Assembly (NCBI GenBank): GCA_041685045.1
Contig: JAWLGP010000011.1
Coordinates: 1 to 64,000 of the forward strand
Origin: Thiohalomonas sp041685045
Lineage (GTDB): Bacteria > Pseudomonadota > Gammaproteobacteria > Thiohalomonadales > Thiohalomonadaceae
Length of the DNA stretch: 64,000 nucleotides
Direction: 5' to 3'
Made by a program: the position numbers and the translations under genes. Shown here in pieces: positions 41,353 through 50,331 of this stretch (the stretch's first letter is position 1; every line of letters begins with the position of its first letter). The notes beneath the pieces were generated by a model. It was not told where the DNA came from. It saw nothing but the letters and a program-made list of their open reading frames with translations, and searched no databases.

Positions 41353-42756
41353 ATGGCTGGAAAGACCCTTTACGACAAGCTTTGGGACGCCCATGTGGTG
41401 CGTACCTCTGATGACGGCACGGCCCTCATCTATATCGATCGGCACCTGGTACATGAGGTGACTTCGCCGCAGGCCTTCGAAGGCCTGCGCCTCGCCGGGC
41501 GCAAGCCGTGGCGGACCGAAACCGTGATCGCCACGCCGGACCACAATGTACCCACCACCGATCGCAGCCGTGGCATCGAAGACCCGATCTCCCGAACCCA
41601 GGTGGAGACGCTGGACGCCAACGTGAAGGAGTTCGGTATCCCCTATTTCCCCATGGGTGACGCCCGCCAAGGCGTCGTGCACGTGGTCGGGCCGGAGGAG
41701 GGTGCGACCCTGCCCGGCATGACCGTGGTCTGCGGCGACTCCCACACCTCCACCCACGGTGCCTTCGGCGCCCTGGCCCACGGCATCGGCACTTCCGAAG
41801 TCGAGCATGTGCTTGCGACGCAGACCTTGGTGCAGAAAAAGTCGAAAAACATGCGGGTGACGGTCGAGGGCCAGGTTGGGCCGGGCGTTACCGCCAAGGA
41901 CATCGTGCTGGCGATCGTCCGTGAGATCGGCACCGCCGGCGGCACCGGTTATGCCATCGAGTTTGCCGGCCAGGCGATCCGCGACCTCTCCATGGAGGGG
42001 CGCATGACCGTCTGCAACATGGCCATCGAGGCGGGGGCCCGGGCCGGCATGGTGGCGGTGGACGAGACCACCATCGAATACCTGTATGGCAAACCCTATG
42101 CACCTAAGGGCGATCTCTGGGACCAGGCGGTGGCGGCCTGGTTTGACCTGCACTCGGATGAGGACGCGGTGTTCGATCGCGAGGTGGTGCTCGATGCCAC
42201 CGCCATTCAGCCCATGGTGACCTGGGGCACCTCACCGGAGATGGTGGTGCCGGTCAGCGCCAATGTGCCCGATCCGCTCGAAGAGCCCGATCCGGTCAAG
42301 CGCGAGGGCATGGAGCGGGCACTCAAGTACATGGGCCTCACCGCCAACAGCCCCATCAGTGCCATTGCCGTCGACCGCGTGTTCATCGGCTCCTGCACCA
42401 ATTCGCGGATCGAAGACCTGCGTCAGGCAGCAGAGGTGGCCAAGGGGCGCAAGAAGGCCAGTTCCGTCAAGCAGGTACTGGTGGTGCCGGGCTCCGGTCT
42501 CGTCAAGGCGCAGGCAGAGAGAGAGGGGCTGGACCGGATCTTTATCGAAGCCGGCTTCGAGTGGCGTGAACCGGGTTGTTCCATGTGCCTGGCGATGAAC
42601 GACGATCGTTTGGAAGCGGGCGAACACTGCGCCTCCACCTCCAACCGCAACTTCGAAGGCCGCCAGGGCCAGGGCGGACGCACCCACCTGGTCAGCCCGG
42701 CCATGGCCGCGGCCGCGGCGATTGCGGGGCACTTCGTCGACGTGCGGGACTGGTAA
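41353..42756 (+). CDS. leuC: 3-isopropylmalate dehydratase large subunit
   Basis: A 467-residue aconitase-family subunit of leucine synthesis. The cluster cysteines are in FIGSCTNSRIEDLR and GCSMCLAMNDD, with the third upstream. VCGDSHTSTHGAFGALAHGI is the substrate region. ATG 41353 (MAGKTLYDKLWD) is the conserved start; a GTG at 41341 would add four residues. leuD follows after a hairpin repeat. Confidence 0.97.
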   Translation: MAGKTLYDKLWDAHVVRTSDDGTALIYIDRHLVHEVTSPQAFEGLRLAGRKPWRTETVIATPDHNVPTTDRSRGIEDPISRTQVETLDANVKEFGIPYFPMGDARQGVVHVVGPEEGATLPGMTVVCGDSHTSTHGAFGALAHGIGTSEVEHVLATQTLVQKKSKNMRVTVEGQVGPGVTAKDIVLAIVREIGTAGGTGYAIEFAGQAIRDLSMEGRMTVCNMAIEAGARAGMVAVDETTIEYLYGKPYAPKGDLWDQAVAAWFDLHSDEDAVFDREVVLDATAIQPMVTWGTSPEMVVPVSANVPDPLEEPDPVKREGMERALKYMGLTANSPISAIAVDRVFIGSCTNSRIEDLRQAAEVAKGRKKASSVKQVLVVPGSGLVKAQAEREGLDRIFIEAGFEWREPGCSMCLAMNDDRLEAGEHCASTSNRNFEGRQGQGGRTHLVSPAMAAAAAIAGHFVDVRDW

Positions 42757-42767
42757 TTCAAAATCAA

Positions 42768-42853
42768 ACGCAAAGACGCAATGACGCAAAGAGCGCAAAG
42801 GTTTTTACTTTTAATTTCTTTGCGTCCTTTGCGTCTTGGCGTCTTTGCGTTGA
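42768..42853. repeat. Palindromic 'CGCAAAGACGCAAAG' repeat between leuC and leuD
   Basis: The left arm ACGCAAAGACGCAATGACGC (from 42769) and the right arm GCGTCTTGGCGTCTTTGCGT (to 42850) make a long hairpin in the 109-base gap, inside the leu operon. The same element recurs at 43515-43680 and 44790-44876. Confidence 0.88.
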
Positions 42854-42865
42854 GGGTTTTTTGAT

Positions 42866-43504
42866 ATGGACAAATTTGAAAAGATGACGGGGTTGGTGGC
42901 GCCGTTGGATCGGGCGAATGTCGATACCGACGCCATCATTCCCAAGCAGTTTTTGAAATCGATCAAGCGGACCGGGTTCGGGCCGAATCTGTTCGATGAG
43001 TGGCGCTACCTGGATCACGGCGAGCCGGGGATGGACAACGCCAGCCGGCCGCTCAATCCGGAGTTCGTGCTGAACCAGCCGCGCTACCAGGGGGCATCGG
43101 TGCTGCTGGCGCGGCAGAATTTCGGCTGCGGCTCGAGCCGGGAGCACGCGCCATGGGCCTTGCTGGACTACGGCTTTCGCGTGATCATTGCGCCCTCGTT
43201 CGCCGACATCTTTTTCAACAACTGCTTCAAGAACGGCATTCTTCCCATCGTCCTGCCAGAGACGACGGTGGACCAGCTGTTCCGCGACACCGAGGCGAAT
43301 GAGGACTACCGGCTGACGGTGGACCTCGAGGCACAGGCCGTGACCACGCCGTCGGGCGAGGCCTTCGCCTTCGATGTCGACCCGTTCCGCAAGCACTGCC
43401 TGCTGAATGGCCTCGACGACATCGGCCTCACCCTGCAGCACGTGGACGAGATCCGGGCCTACGAAGCGCGCCGCCGCCAAGAGGCGCCCTGGCTGTTTGG
43501 TTGA
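42866..43504 (+). CDS. leuD: 3-isopropylmalate dehydratase small subunit
   Basis: A 212-residue swivel-domain partner of LeuC. Signatures are DTDAIIPKQFLKSIKRTGFG near the start and QNFGCGSSREHAPWALLDYG (about 84-103), then FADIFFNNCFKNGILPI. Length is normal. It starts 13 bases after one hairpin repeat and ends 11 bases before the next. Confidence 0.97.
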   Translation: MDKFEKMTGLVAPLDRANVDTDAIIPKQFLKSIKRTGFGPNLFDEWRYLDHGEPGMDNASRPLNPEFVLNQPRYQGASVLLARQNFGCGSSREHAPWALLDYGFRVIIAPSFADIFFNNCFKNGILPIVLPETTVDQLFRDTEANEDYRLTVDLEAQAVTTPSGEAFAFDVDPFRKHCLLNGLDDIGLTLQHVDEIRAYEARRRQEAPWLFG

Positions 43505-43514
43505 GAAAAGATCC

Positions 43515-43680
43515 GACGCAAAGGCGCGAAGACGCAAAGGTCGCAAAGATTTTTTGTTTTGGTCCATTGTGTTCTTCGGCATTGCGGTGGATTGGTATGA
43601 CGGTTGATGGTTAAGAGAGCTTCGAGAGCAGGGGACAAACAAGATCTTTGCGTCCTTTGCGTCATTGCGTCTTTGCGTTG
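43515..43680. repeat. Palindromic 'CGCAAAGACGCAAAG' repeat between leuD and leuB
   Basis: Arms at 43515-43547 and 43645-43680 enclose about 100 bases that match no gene and are poorer in GC than their surroundings. The element fills nearly the whole 190-base gap. Confidence 0.82.
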
Positions 43681-43694
43681 AAGGGTTTTTGACA

Positions 43695-44774
43695 GTGACC
43701 AAGAAAATTGCAGTGTTGCCCGGTGACGGGATTGGGCAGGAGATCGTCGCCGAGGCGGTGAAGGTGTTGGGCTGCCTGCGGGACGAGTTCGGCCTGAAGG
43801 TGGAGATGGAGGAGGCCTTGGTGGGCGGGACCGCCTATGACGCCAAGGGCTCACCGCTGCCGCAGGAGACCCTGGACCTGGCCAAGGCGGCCGATGCGGT
43901 GCTGCTCGGGGCTGTGGGCGGTTACAAATGGGAGTCGCTGCCCATTGCGGTGCGGCCGGAGAAGGGACTGCTCGGCCTACGCGCGGAACTGGGCCTGTTT
44001 GCCAACCTGCGCCCGGCGATCCTCTATCCGCAGCTTGCCTCCGCCTCCACCCTGAAGCCGGAAGTGGTCGCCGGGCTCGACATCATGATCGTCCGGGAGC
44101 TGACCGGCGGCATCTACTTCGGTCAGCCGCGCGGGGTGCGCACCCTGGAGAACGGCGAGCGTCAGGGCTTCAACACCCTGGTCTACAGCGAATCGGAAGT
44201 CCGCCGCATCGGCAAGGTCGCCTTCGATATCGCCATGAAGCGCAACAAGCGCGTCTGCTCGGTGGACAAGGCCAACGTGCTGGAGTGCACCGAGATGTGG
44301 CGCGAGGTGATGATCGAGGAGGGCAAGAACTGGCCGGAGGTGGAGCTGTCGCACATGTATGTCGACAACGCCGCCATGCAGCTGGTGCGCGCTCCCAAAC
44401 AGTTCGACGTGATGGTCACCACCAACATGTTCGGCGACATCCTGTCCGATGCAGCCGCCATGCTGACCGGCTCCATCGGCATGCTGCCCTCGGCCTCTTT
44501 GGACGAGAACAGCAAGGGCATGTACGAACCGATCCACGGTTCGGCGCCCGATATCGCCGGTCAAAACGTCGCCAATCCGCTGGCCACCATCCTCTCGGTG
44601 GCGATGATGCTGCGCTACACCCTCGACGAGCCGGCCATGGCCGACCGCATCCAGCAGGCGGTCGACGCCGTGCTGGACCAGGGCAAGCGCACTGCCGACA
44701 TCTGGACCGATGGCTGCGAGAGGGTCGGCACTTCGGCAATGGGCGACGCCGTCGTGGCCGCAATGCGCGGCTGA
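43695..44774 (+). CDS. leuB: 3-isopropylmalate dehydrogenase
   Basis: A 359-residue NAD-dependent oxidative decarboxylase of leucine synthesis. Signatures are IAVLPGDGIGQEIVAEAVKV, RELTGGIYFGQPRG and NMFGDILSDAAAMLTGSIGM, then GLYEPIHGSAPDIAG-like sequence. GTG 43695 (MTKKIAVLPG) gives the conserved start. An upstream in-frame ATG lies within the repeat and is unlikely. Confidence 0.97.
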   Translation: MTKKIAVLPGDGIGQEIVAEAVKVLGCLRDEFGLKVEMEEALVGGTAYDAKGSPLPQETLDLAKAADAVLLGAVGGYKWESLPIAVRPEKGLLGLRAELGLFANLRPAILYPQLASASTLKPEVVAGLDIMIVRELTGGIYFGQPRGVRTLENGERQGFNTLVYSESEVRRIGKVAFDIAMKRNKRVCSVDKANVLECTEMWREVMIEEGKNWPEVELSHMYVDNAAMQLVRAPKQFDVMVTTNMFGDILSDAAAMLTGSIGMLPSASLDENSKGMYEPIHGSAPDIAGQNVANPLATILSVAMMLRYTLDEPAMADRIQQAVDAVLDQGKRTADIWTDGCERVGTSAMGDAVVAAMRG

Positions 44775-44789
44775 AAAGATAAACATCCA

Positions 44790-44876
44790 ACGCAAAGACG
44801 CAAAGACGCAAAGAGCGCAAAGGGAATTCAGCAAAGAACAACTTTGCGTCCTTTGCGTCTTCGCGTCTTTGCGTTG
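44790..44876. repeat. Palindromic 'CGCAAAGACGCAAAG' repeat between leuB and asd
   Basis: The left arm AACGCAAAGACGCAAAGACG and right arm GCGTCTTCGCGTCTTTGCGT form a near-perfect hairpin ending 27 bases before asd. This is the cleanest copy of the family. Confidence 0.9.
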
Positions 44877-44903
44877 AGATCTTTTTTACGAGGAGTCAGA
44901 CAA

Positions 44904-46016
44904 ATGAAGCGTGTAGGGTTCGTGGGTTGGCGTGGGATGGTGGGTTCGGTGCTCATGCAGCGCATGCGCGAGGAGAACGACTTCGCCGGCATTGAACCGG
45001 TCTTCTTTACCACCTCCCAGACCGGGCAGCCCGGTCCGGACGTCGGCAAGGATGTACCGCCGCTGAAGGACGCGAGGAACATCGATGAGCTGAAGGCGAT
45101 GGATGCCATCGTCTCCTGCCAGGGCGGCAGCTACACCGAAGCGGTGTATCCGGACCTGCGCGCCGCCGGCTGGGATGGCTATTGGATCGACGCCGCCTCC
45201 ACCCTGCGCATGAAGGACGAGTCGATTATCGTCCTCGACCCGGTCAACCGCGGCGTCATCGACAACGGTTTGGCCAACGGGGTGAAGACCTTCGTCGGCG
45301 GCAACTGTACCGTCAGCCTGATGCTGATGGGGCTCGGCGGGCTGTTTCAGGAAGGACTGGTCGATTGGATCTCGCCCATGACCTACCAGGCCGCCTCCGG
45401 CGCCGGCGCGCAGAACATGCGCGAGCTGATCAAGCAGATGGGCGCCGTCTACAACGTCTCCAAGGATTTGGTAGAGGATCCGGCCGCCGGCATCCTCGAG
45501 ATCGACCGCACCGTCACCGACTTCCTGCGCAGCGACGACTACCCGCTGGAGCAGTGGCCGGTTCCGCTCGCCGCCTCGCTGATTCCGTGGCTGGACGTGC
45601 AGCTGCCCTCCGGCCAGAGCAAGGAGGAGTGGAAGGCGCAGGTGGAGACCAACAAGATCCTGGGCCGTTCCGACCACCCCATCCCCATTGACGGCATCTG
45701 CGTGCGCGTCGGCGCCATGCGCTGCCACAGCCAGGCACTGACCATCAAGCTCAAGAAGGATGTGCCACTTGCCGATATCGAAGGCATCATCGCCTCCGCC
45801 AACGATTGGGTGAAGGTGGTACCCAACGACCGCGAGATCACCATGCGCGAGCTGACACCGGCGGCGGTCACCGGCACGCTGACGGTCCCGGTCGGGCGCC
45901 TGCGCAAGCTCACCATGGGGCCGGAGTATCTGGCCGCGTTCACCGTGGGTGACCAGCTGCTGTGGGGCGCGGCCGAGCCGCTGCGCCGCATGTTGCGCAT
46001 CCTTCAGGAGGCGTGA
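44904..46016 (+). CDS. asd: Aspartate-semialdehyde dehydrogenase
   Basis: A 370-residue enzyme reducing aspartyl phosphate, the common step to lysine, threonine, methionine and diaminopimelate. The catalytic cysteine is Cys135 in GGNCTVSLMLMGLGG, and the general base histidine is in GAMRCHSQALTIKL. VGFVGWRGMVGSVLMQRM is the gammaproteobacterial NADP-binding start. GAGGAG precedes ATG 44904. Confidence 0.97.
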   Translation: MKRVGFVGWRGMVGSVLMQRMREENDFAGIEPVFFTTSQTGQPGPDVGKDVPPLKDARNIDELKAMDAIVSCQGGSYTEAVYPDLRAAGWDGYWIDAASTLRMKDESIIVLDPVNRGVIDNGLANGVKTFVGGNCTVSLMLMGLGGLFQEGLVDWISPMTYQAASGAGAQNMRELIKQMGAVYNVSKDLVEDPAAGILEIDRTVTDFLRSDDYPLEQWPVPLAASLIPWLDVQLPSGQSKEEWKAQVETNKILGRSDHPIPIDGICVRVGAMRCHSQALTIKLKKDVPLADIEGIIASANDWVKVVPNDREITMRELTPAAVTGTLTVPVGRLRKLTMGPEYLAAFTVGDQLLWGAAEPLRRMLRILQEA

Positions 46017-46074
46017 TTCGAGGTGGCCCGGGGCAAGCCCCGGGCTTACCCATCATCGGACGGACGGACTCTGC

Positions 46075-47091
46075 ATGACCACCAATATCGATCTGGCCAT
46101 CATCGGTGCGGCCAACGCCACCGGAGAGGCGTTGCTGGAGATCCTGGAGCAGCGGGATTTTCCGGTGGGCAAGCTGCACTTGTTGGACGCCGGTGAGTCC
46201 GTCGGCGCCCGATTGCCCTTCCGCGAACGCCGGCTGGCGGTCAAATCCGTGACCGAGTTCGACTTTTCGGCCATACGACTCGTCCTGTTTGCCGGAGAAG
46301 ACGATATGCTCCCGTTTGCCCGCCAAGCGGCGACGGCGGGCTGCTTCGTTGTGGATGCCGGCGGTACGTTGGCCAGCGAGGGTGGCACTCCGGTGGTTGC
46401 GGAGGTCAATCCCGAAGCCCTCGCGGAAGCTGCCGGCGGGGGCGTCGTCGCGACACCTTCGGCATCGGCCGTTGCGCTGGCGGTGGTCCTGAAGCCGCTG
46501 CATGACAATGCCGGGCTCCGGCAGGTCGACGTGGTCAGTCTGCAAGCCGTTTCGGCCTTCGGAAAGGCCGGAATCGAGGAGTTGGCTTCCCAGACTGCGA
46601 AGTTGCTCAATGCATTGCCAGTGGAAAACAAGGTATTTTCCCGGCAGATCGCCTTCAACATTCTGCCTCGAAGCGGTGCGCTCGAAGAGGAAGGCCATAC
46701 CGGGGACGAGTGGCGGTTGGTCCGGGAGCTCCGCCAGTTGTTGGCGCTGCCCGACTTGGGGGTGAACCCGACAGTAACAGTGGTTCCGGTGTTTTTCGGT
46801 CACTGTGAGGCCGTGCACATCGAAACCGACGGCGAGTTGGCGCCTGAGGTGGCCAGGGAGCTGCTGGCGCGGGTCGATGGTATTGAGCTGGCTGACGATG
46901 ACGGCGGTGAGGGAATGCCGACGCCGGTGACAGATGCCGCGAACTCCGACGCGATTTTCGTCGGTCGGATCCGCCGGGACGTGGGGCGGGCCAATGGCCT
47001 GAATCTCTGGCTGGTGGCGGATAACGTCCGCCGGGGAGCGGCCGGAAACTGCGTCCGTATTGCGGAAATTTTGGTCCGCGACTATCTCTAG
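46075..47091 (+). CDS. usg: Aspartate-semialdehyde dehydrogenase homologue (Usg-1 type)
   Basis: A 338-residue paralogue of Asd, as found between asd and fimV in Pseudomonas. The fold is recognisable from the N-terminal IDLAIIGAANATGEALLEIL, the dimer-domain QLLALPDLGVNPTVTVVPVF and FFGHCEAVHIETD. The catalytic cysteine is missing: where Asd has GGNCTVSLM this protein has VATPSASAVALAV. It is therefore unlikely to be an active dehydrogenase. Its true role is unknown. The gap before it holds a GC-rich palindrome at 46026-46045. Confidence 0.88.
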   Translation: MTTNIDLAIIGAANATGEALLEILEQRDFPVGKLHLLDAGESVGARLPFRERRLAVKSVTEFDFSAIRLVLFAGEDDMLPFARQAATAGCFVVDAGGTLASEGGTPVVAEVNPEALAEAAGGGVVATPSASAVALAVVLKPLHDNAGLRQVDVVSLQAVSAFGKAGIEELASQTAKLLNALPVENKVFSRQIAFNILPRSGALEEEGHTGDEWRLVRELRQLLALPDLGVNPTVTVVPVFFGHCEAVHIETDGELAPEVARELLARVDGIELADDDGGEGMPTPVTDAANSDAIFVGRIRRDVGRANGLNLWLVADNVRRGAAGNCVRIAEILVRDYL

Positions 47092-47099
47092 TATATAGT
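47071..47099 (+). promoter_or_regulatory. Candidate sigma-70 promoter of fimV
   Basis: TTGGTC (47071-47076), 17 bases, then TATAGT (47094-47099) lies over the end of usg, about 110 bases before the fimV start. Both boxes match consensus in four or five positions. Confidence 0.5.
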
Positions 47100-47208
47100 T
47101 AGGCGCAGTAACTAAAGGAACATTAGAGGTTTTCGTCTCAACCCCGTGACCCGGAACGTTAAATTCGCCGTGTCGAACGGGATTCAGGGCTGCTATTTGG
47201 GAGTAAAG

Positions 47209-50200
47209 ATGGTGCGCAAGCTGGTCCGGACGCTGCTGTCCCTGTCGCTGGTCTCGCCTTTGACGGCGTTGGGTTTGGGGCTGGGTGATATCAACCTTCA
47301 TTCAGCGCTGAACGAGGAGCTGGAGGCGGAAATCGAACTGCTCTCCGCGGAGCCGGGGGATGTAGCCAGTATCAAGGCTGGGCTGGCGTCGTACGAAGAC
47401 TTTGCCCGACTCGGGATCGAGCGGACCTCCAACTTGATGCTGCTGCAGTTTGCCGTTGAAACGCGGCCCGACGGTCAACCCTTTGTCAAAGTGAGCTCGG
47501 TTCGGCCCATTCGCGAACCGTTTCTCGACTTCCTGCTGGAGCTGAACTGGAGGAAAGGGCGGCTGATGCGGGAATACACCCTCCTGCTTGATCCGCCTGA
47601 ACTGGTCAAGGACAAGGCGCCCGCGACGCGTGCCCCGGTCACCGCCGCCGCACCCGCACCCGTTCAGGCCACCACCACGGCGCCGGCAACCCTGACCCAA
47701 TCGGGCCGGTCGCAGGCACCCGTAGCCGGTGGCAATGGCGAAAACCTGGTTTACGGCCCAATCAAGGCGGACGACACGCTCTGGTCGATCTCCACCCGCC
47801 TTCGTCCGGATGACTCGGTCAGCATCAAACAGATGATGATGGCCCTGTACCGCGCCAATCCCCACGCCTTTCTGGACAACAACATCAACAAACTGCGCAA
47901 AGGCGCGGTCCTGCGTCTCGACGACCTGGGGCTGATCCACCAGCTAAGCCAGGCCGATGCGGCGCGGGAAGTCGAGCTGCATAGTCGGCGTTGGTCGGAC
48001 ACCAGGCAGGCGCTCGGCGGCGAAGGCGCCGGCCGCAAACAGAGCGACGCCCCCGTTGCGACCCCTTCGTCTGTCGGGGCACCCAAGGAGCCGAGACTGA
48101 AACTGGTCGCTCCTGAAGGGGACGCCAAGGCCAAGACCGCCGGTGCCGGCAGCAAGGACGATCTCGGGGCCGTGCGCCAGGAGTTGATGCTCGCGCTCGA
48201 GGCGGCAGAGGCGCAGCGTCGGGAAAATGCCGAGCTGCAGGAGCGCTTGCGTGAGCTGGAGAGTCAGCTGGCCTCGGTACAGCGACTGTTGACGCTCCAG
48301 AGTCCGGACCTTGCGCAGTTGCAGCAGCAATTAGGGGAACAGGCGAACGCGGGTGAAACGGCGGAGCAACCGAAGGCACCGGCGGAACCGGCGGAAGCCG
48401 TGAAACCGGCTGCACCGGCCGAAACACCGGCAGCGCCAGAGGTTGAGCCGAAGGAGCAACCGGCCGCTGTCGCCGAGGCCAAACCGGCCGAGAAACCGGT
48501 CGAGCAGGCTCCGGTGAAGGAGACGAAGGCAGAGCCGAAGGTGCCGCCGAAGTCCGAGACGAAACCGAAACCGCCGGTGAAGCGGCCTCCAGTGGTGGAA
48601 CCGGAGCCGGTCAGCTTCCTCGATGAACTGCTCGGAAATTGGATGATGCTGGGCGGCATCGGGTTCGGCCTCATCCTGTTGATCCTCGGTGGGATGATTG
48701 TCCGTCGCAAGATGAACGGCGGCGGCTTCCAGGAGAGCATCCTGTCCGGTGGGACCTCGTCCATGCTCAGCCCGAAGGAGGGCGATGGCAGCAGTTCCTC
48801 TTCGTTGGAGACGTCACTGATCAGTGACTTGGCCGATGACGGCATGGGCGGCATGCCGGCCCAGGAATCGGAGGTCGATCCGATCACCGAAGCTGAAGTT
48901 TACATGGCCTATGGACGCCACCAGCAGGCCGAGGAGTTGCTGAGAGACGCCATCGAGCAGGAACCGGAGCGCCACGAGTTGCTCGGCAAGCTCATGGAGA
49001 TCTATTACAAGACCAAGAATCGGCAGGCGTTCGAAGAGCAGGCCGGCGCCGCCCACGCGGCGACGGAAGGCCAAGGAGCCGTTTGGGAGCGGATCGCGGT
49101 CATGGGACACGAGCTCGCCCCGGAAAATCCGCTGTTTGCGGATGCCCCGGAGCAGGCCTCTGCCGCGATTGAGGACGACGATCCCTCTGTTGCCATCGAT
49201 GACGTGCTGGACATTGGTCTGGATTTGGATGCACTGGCGGCTGAGATGGAGCCTTCCGACGAGTTCGGGGCGGACGCCACCGACGATCTGGGGATCGATC
49301 TCGGATTGGACCTGGATGACGCAGTCGAGGAAGAGGCGCAGGCCGGCGATTCGGAACCGGCTGAGACCGGGGCTTCCTCCGGTGACGAGATGGAGGGGCT
49401 TGGCGATCTGGACTTCGGCCTGGATTCCGCTGCAGAGGAGCCATCCGGCGAATCCGACACAGACAGCCTCGCCGGTTTGGACTTCGGTCTTGATTCGAGC
49501 GCTGAAGAGCAGCAATCCGGGGAATCTGATACGGACGACCTCGGTAATCTGGATTTCGGTCTGGACACCCACGCTGAGGCCGAGCAACCCGATGACTCCG
49601 ATATAAGTGGTCTCGACGGACTCGATTTCGGCATTGACTCGGAAGGCGAAGCACCGGCCGCTGCGGATGATGCCGGTGAGTCGGGGCTAGCCGGTGGGCT
49701 CGACTTCGTCAGCGACACCTCGGAGGCCGATTCGACCCCTTCGGATGCGGAGGTCTCCACGGAAGCGGCCGGCGAGGAGAGCGGGCTGGCGTTCGACATG
49801 AGCGAATTCAGCCTGCCCGAAGAGGACGCCGGGGCAGCGGAGCCCGAACTCGATGAAGGACACGTGGGGGCGCTCGATGAATCCGAAAACGAAGTGGAAG
49901 CGATGGATTTCGGGATGGAGATGGAAGACCTGACCGAGGCGCCTGCTGAGTCGGCTGAGCAGGAAGAGGTACTTGACTTCGGGTTGGATACCGCTGAATC
50001 CGACGCAGCCACCAAGTCCACGAACCTCGATGATTTCGGGCTGGATCTGGGTGATTTCGACGTGGATGGCGCCGACTTTGGCGACGGCCTGGACGAGATC
50101 GGTACCAAGCTCGATCTGGCGACAGCCTATGTCGAAATGGGCGACGCCGATGGTGCCCGCGAAATGCTCGAAGAGGTGATGTCCGGCGGTGACGAAAGCC

Positions 50201-50250
50201 AGAAGCAGAAGGCCCAGCAACTGATGCAGCAGATCGCCGCCCAGGCGTAA
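47209..50250 (+). CDS. fimV: Polar hub protein FimV (peptidoglycan-binding, type IV pilus/twitching)
   Basis: A 1013-residue protein. Signal peptide to about residue 25, then the FimV N-terminal domain (GLGLGDINLHSALNEELEAE), a LysM-like region near 180-250, a coiled coil around 320-365, a Pro/Ala/Glu/Lys-rich linker, one helix (about 479-500, GGIGFGLILLILGGMIVRR), then a very acidic cytoplasmic part. That part repeats LDFGLD about six times before the conserved end LATAYVEMGDADGAREMLEE. FimV organises pole-localised machinery. I chose ATG 47209 because GGGAG precedes it and it begins a proper signal peptide. Confidence 0.92.
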   Translation: MVRKLVRTLLSLSLVSPLTALGLGLGDINLHSALNEELEAEIELLSAEPGDVASIKAGLASYEDFARLGIERTSNLMLLQFAVETRPDGQPFVKVSSVRPIREPFLDFLLELNWRKGRLMREYTLLLDPPELVKDKAPATRAPVTAAAPAPVQATTTAPATLTQSGRSQAPVAGGNGENLVYGPIKADDTLWSISTRLRPDDSVSIKQMMMALYRANPHAFLDNNINKLRKGAVLRLDDLGLIHQLSQADAAREVELHSRRWSDTRQALGGEGAGRKQSDAPVATPSSVGAPKEPRLKLVAPEGDAKAKTAGAGSKDDLGAVRQELMLALEAAEAQRRENAELQERLRELESQLASVQRLLTLQSPDLAQLQQQLGEQANAGETAEQPKAPAEPAEAVKPAAPAETPAAPEVEPKEQPAAVAEAKPAEKPVEQAPVKETKAEPKVPPKSETKPKPPVKRPPVVEPEPVSFLDELLGNWMMLGGIGFGLILLILGGMIVRRKMNGGGFQESILSGGTSSMLSPKEGDGSSSSSLETSLISDLADDGMGGMPAQESEVDPITEAEVYMAYGRHQQAEELLRDAIEQEPERHELLGKLMEIYYKTKNRQAFEEQAGAAHAATEGQGAVWERIAVMGHELAPENPLFADAPEQASAAIEDDDPSVAIDDVLDIGLDLDALAAEMEPSDEFGADATDDLGIDLGLDLDDAVEEEAQAGDSEPAETGASSGDEMEGLGDLDFGLDSAAEEPSGESDTDSLAGLDFGLDSSAEEQQSGESDTDDLGNLDFGLDTHAEAEQPDDSDISGLDGLDFGIDSEGEAPAAADDAGESGLAGGLDFVSDTSEADSTPSDAEVSTEAAGEESGLAFDMSEFSLPEEDAGAAEPELDEGHVGALDESENEVEAMDFGMEMEDLTEAPAESAEQEEVLDFGLDTAESDAATKSTNLDDFGLDLGDFDVDGADFGDGLDEIGTKLDLATAYVEMGDADGAREMLEEVMSGGDESQKQKAQQLMQQIAAQA

Positions 50251-50279
50251 CACTTCGCCCCTACGCTGTTAAAATCCCT

Positions 50280-50312
50280 GCCCCGCAATGGTCTCCGTTG
50301 CGGGGCTTTTTC
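50280..50312 (+). terminator. Rho-independent terminator after fimV
   Basis: A 9-bp stem GCCCCGCAA / TTGCGGGGC (50280-50288 with 50298-50306) is followed by TTTTT. It should end the fimV transcript before truA. Confidence 0.9.
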
Positions 50313-50331
50313 GTTTTCGAGAGTAGGGCGA

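Noticed and set aside
46026..46045. A terminator between asd and usg
   Set aside because: GCCCGGGG/CCCCGGGC is a perfect stem but no T-run follows, and asd-usg are usually co-transcribed.
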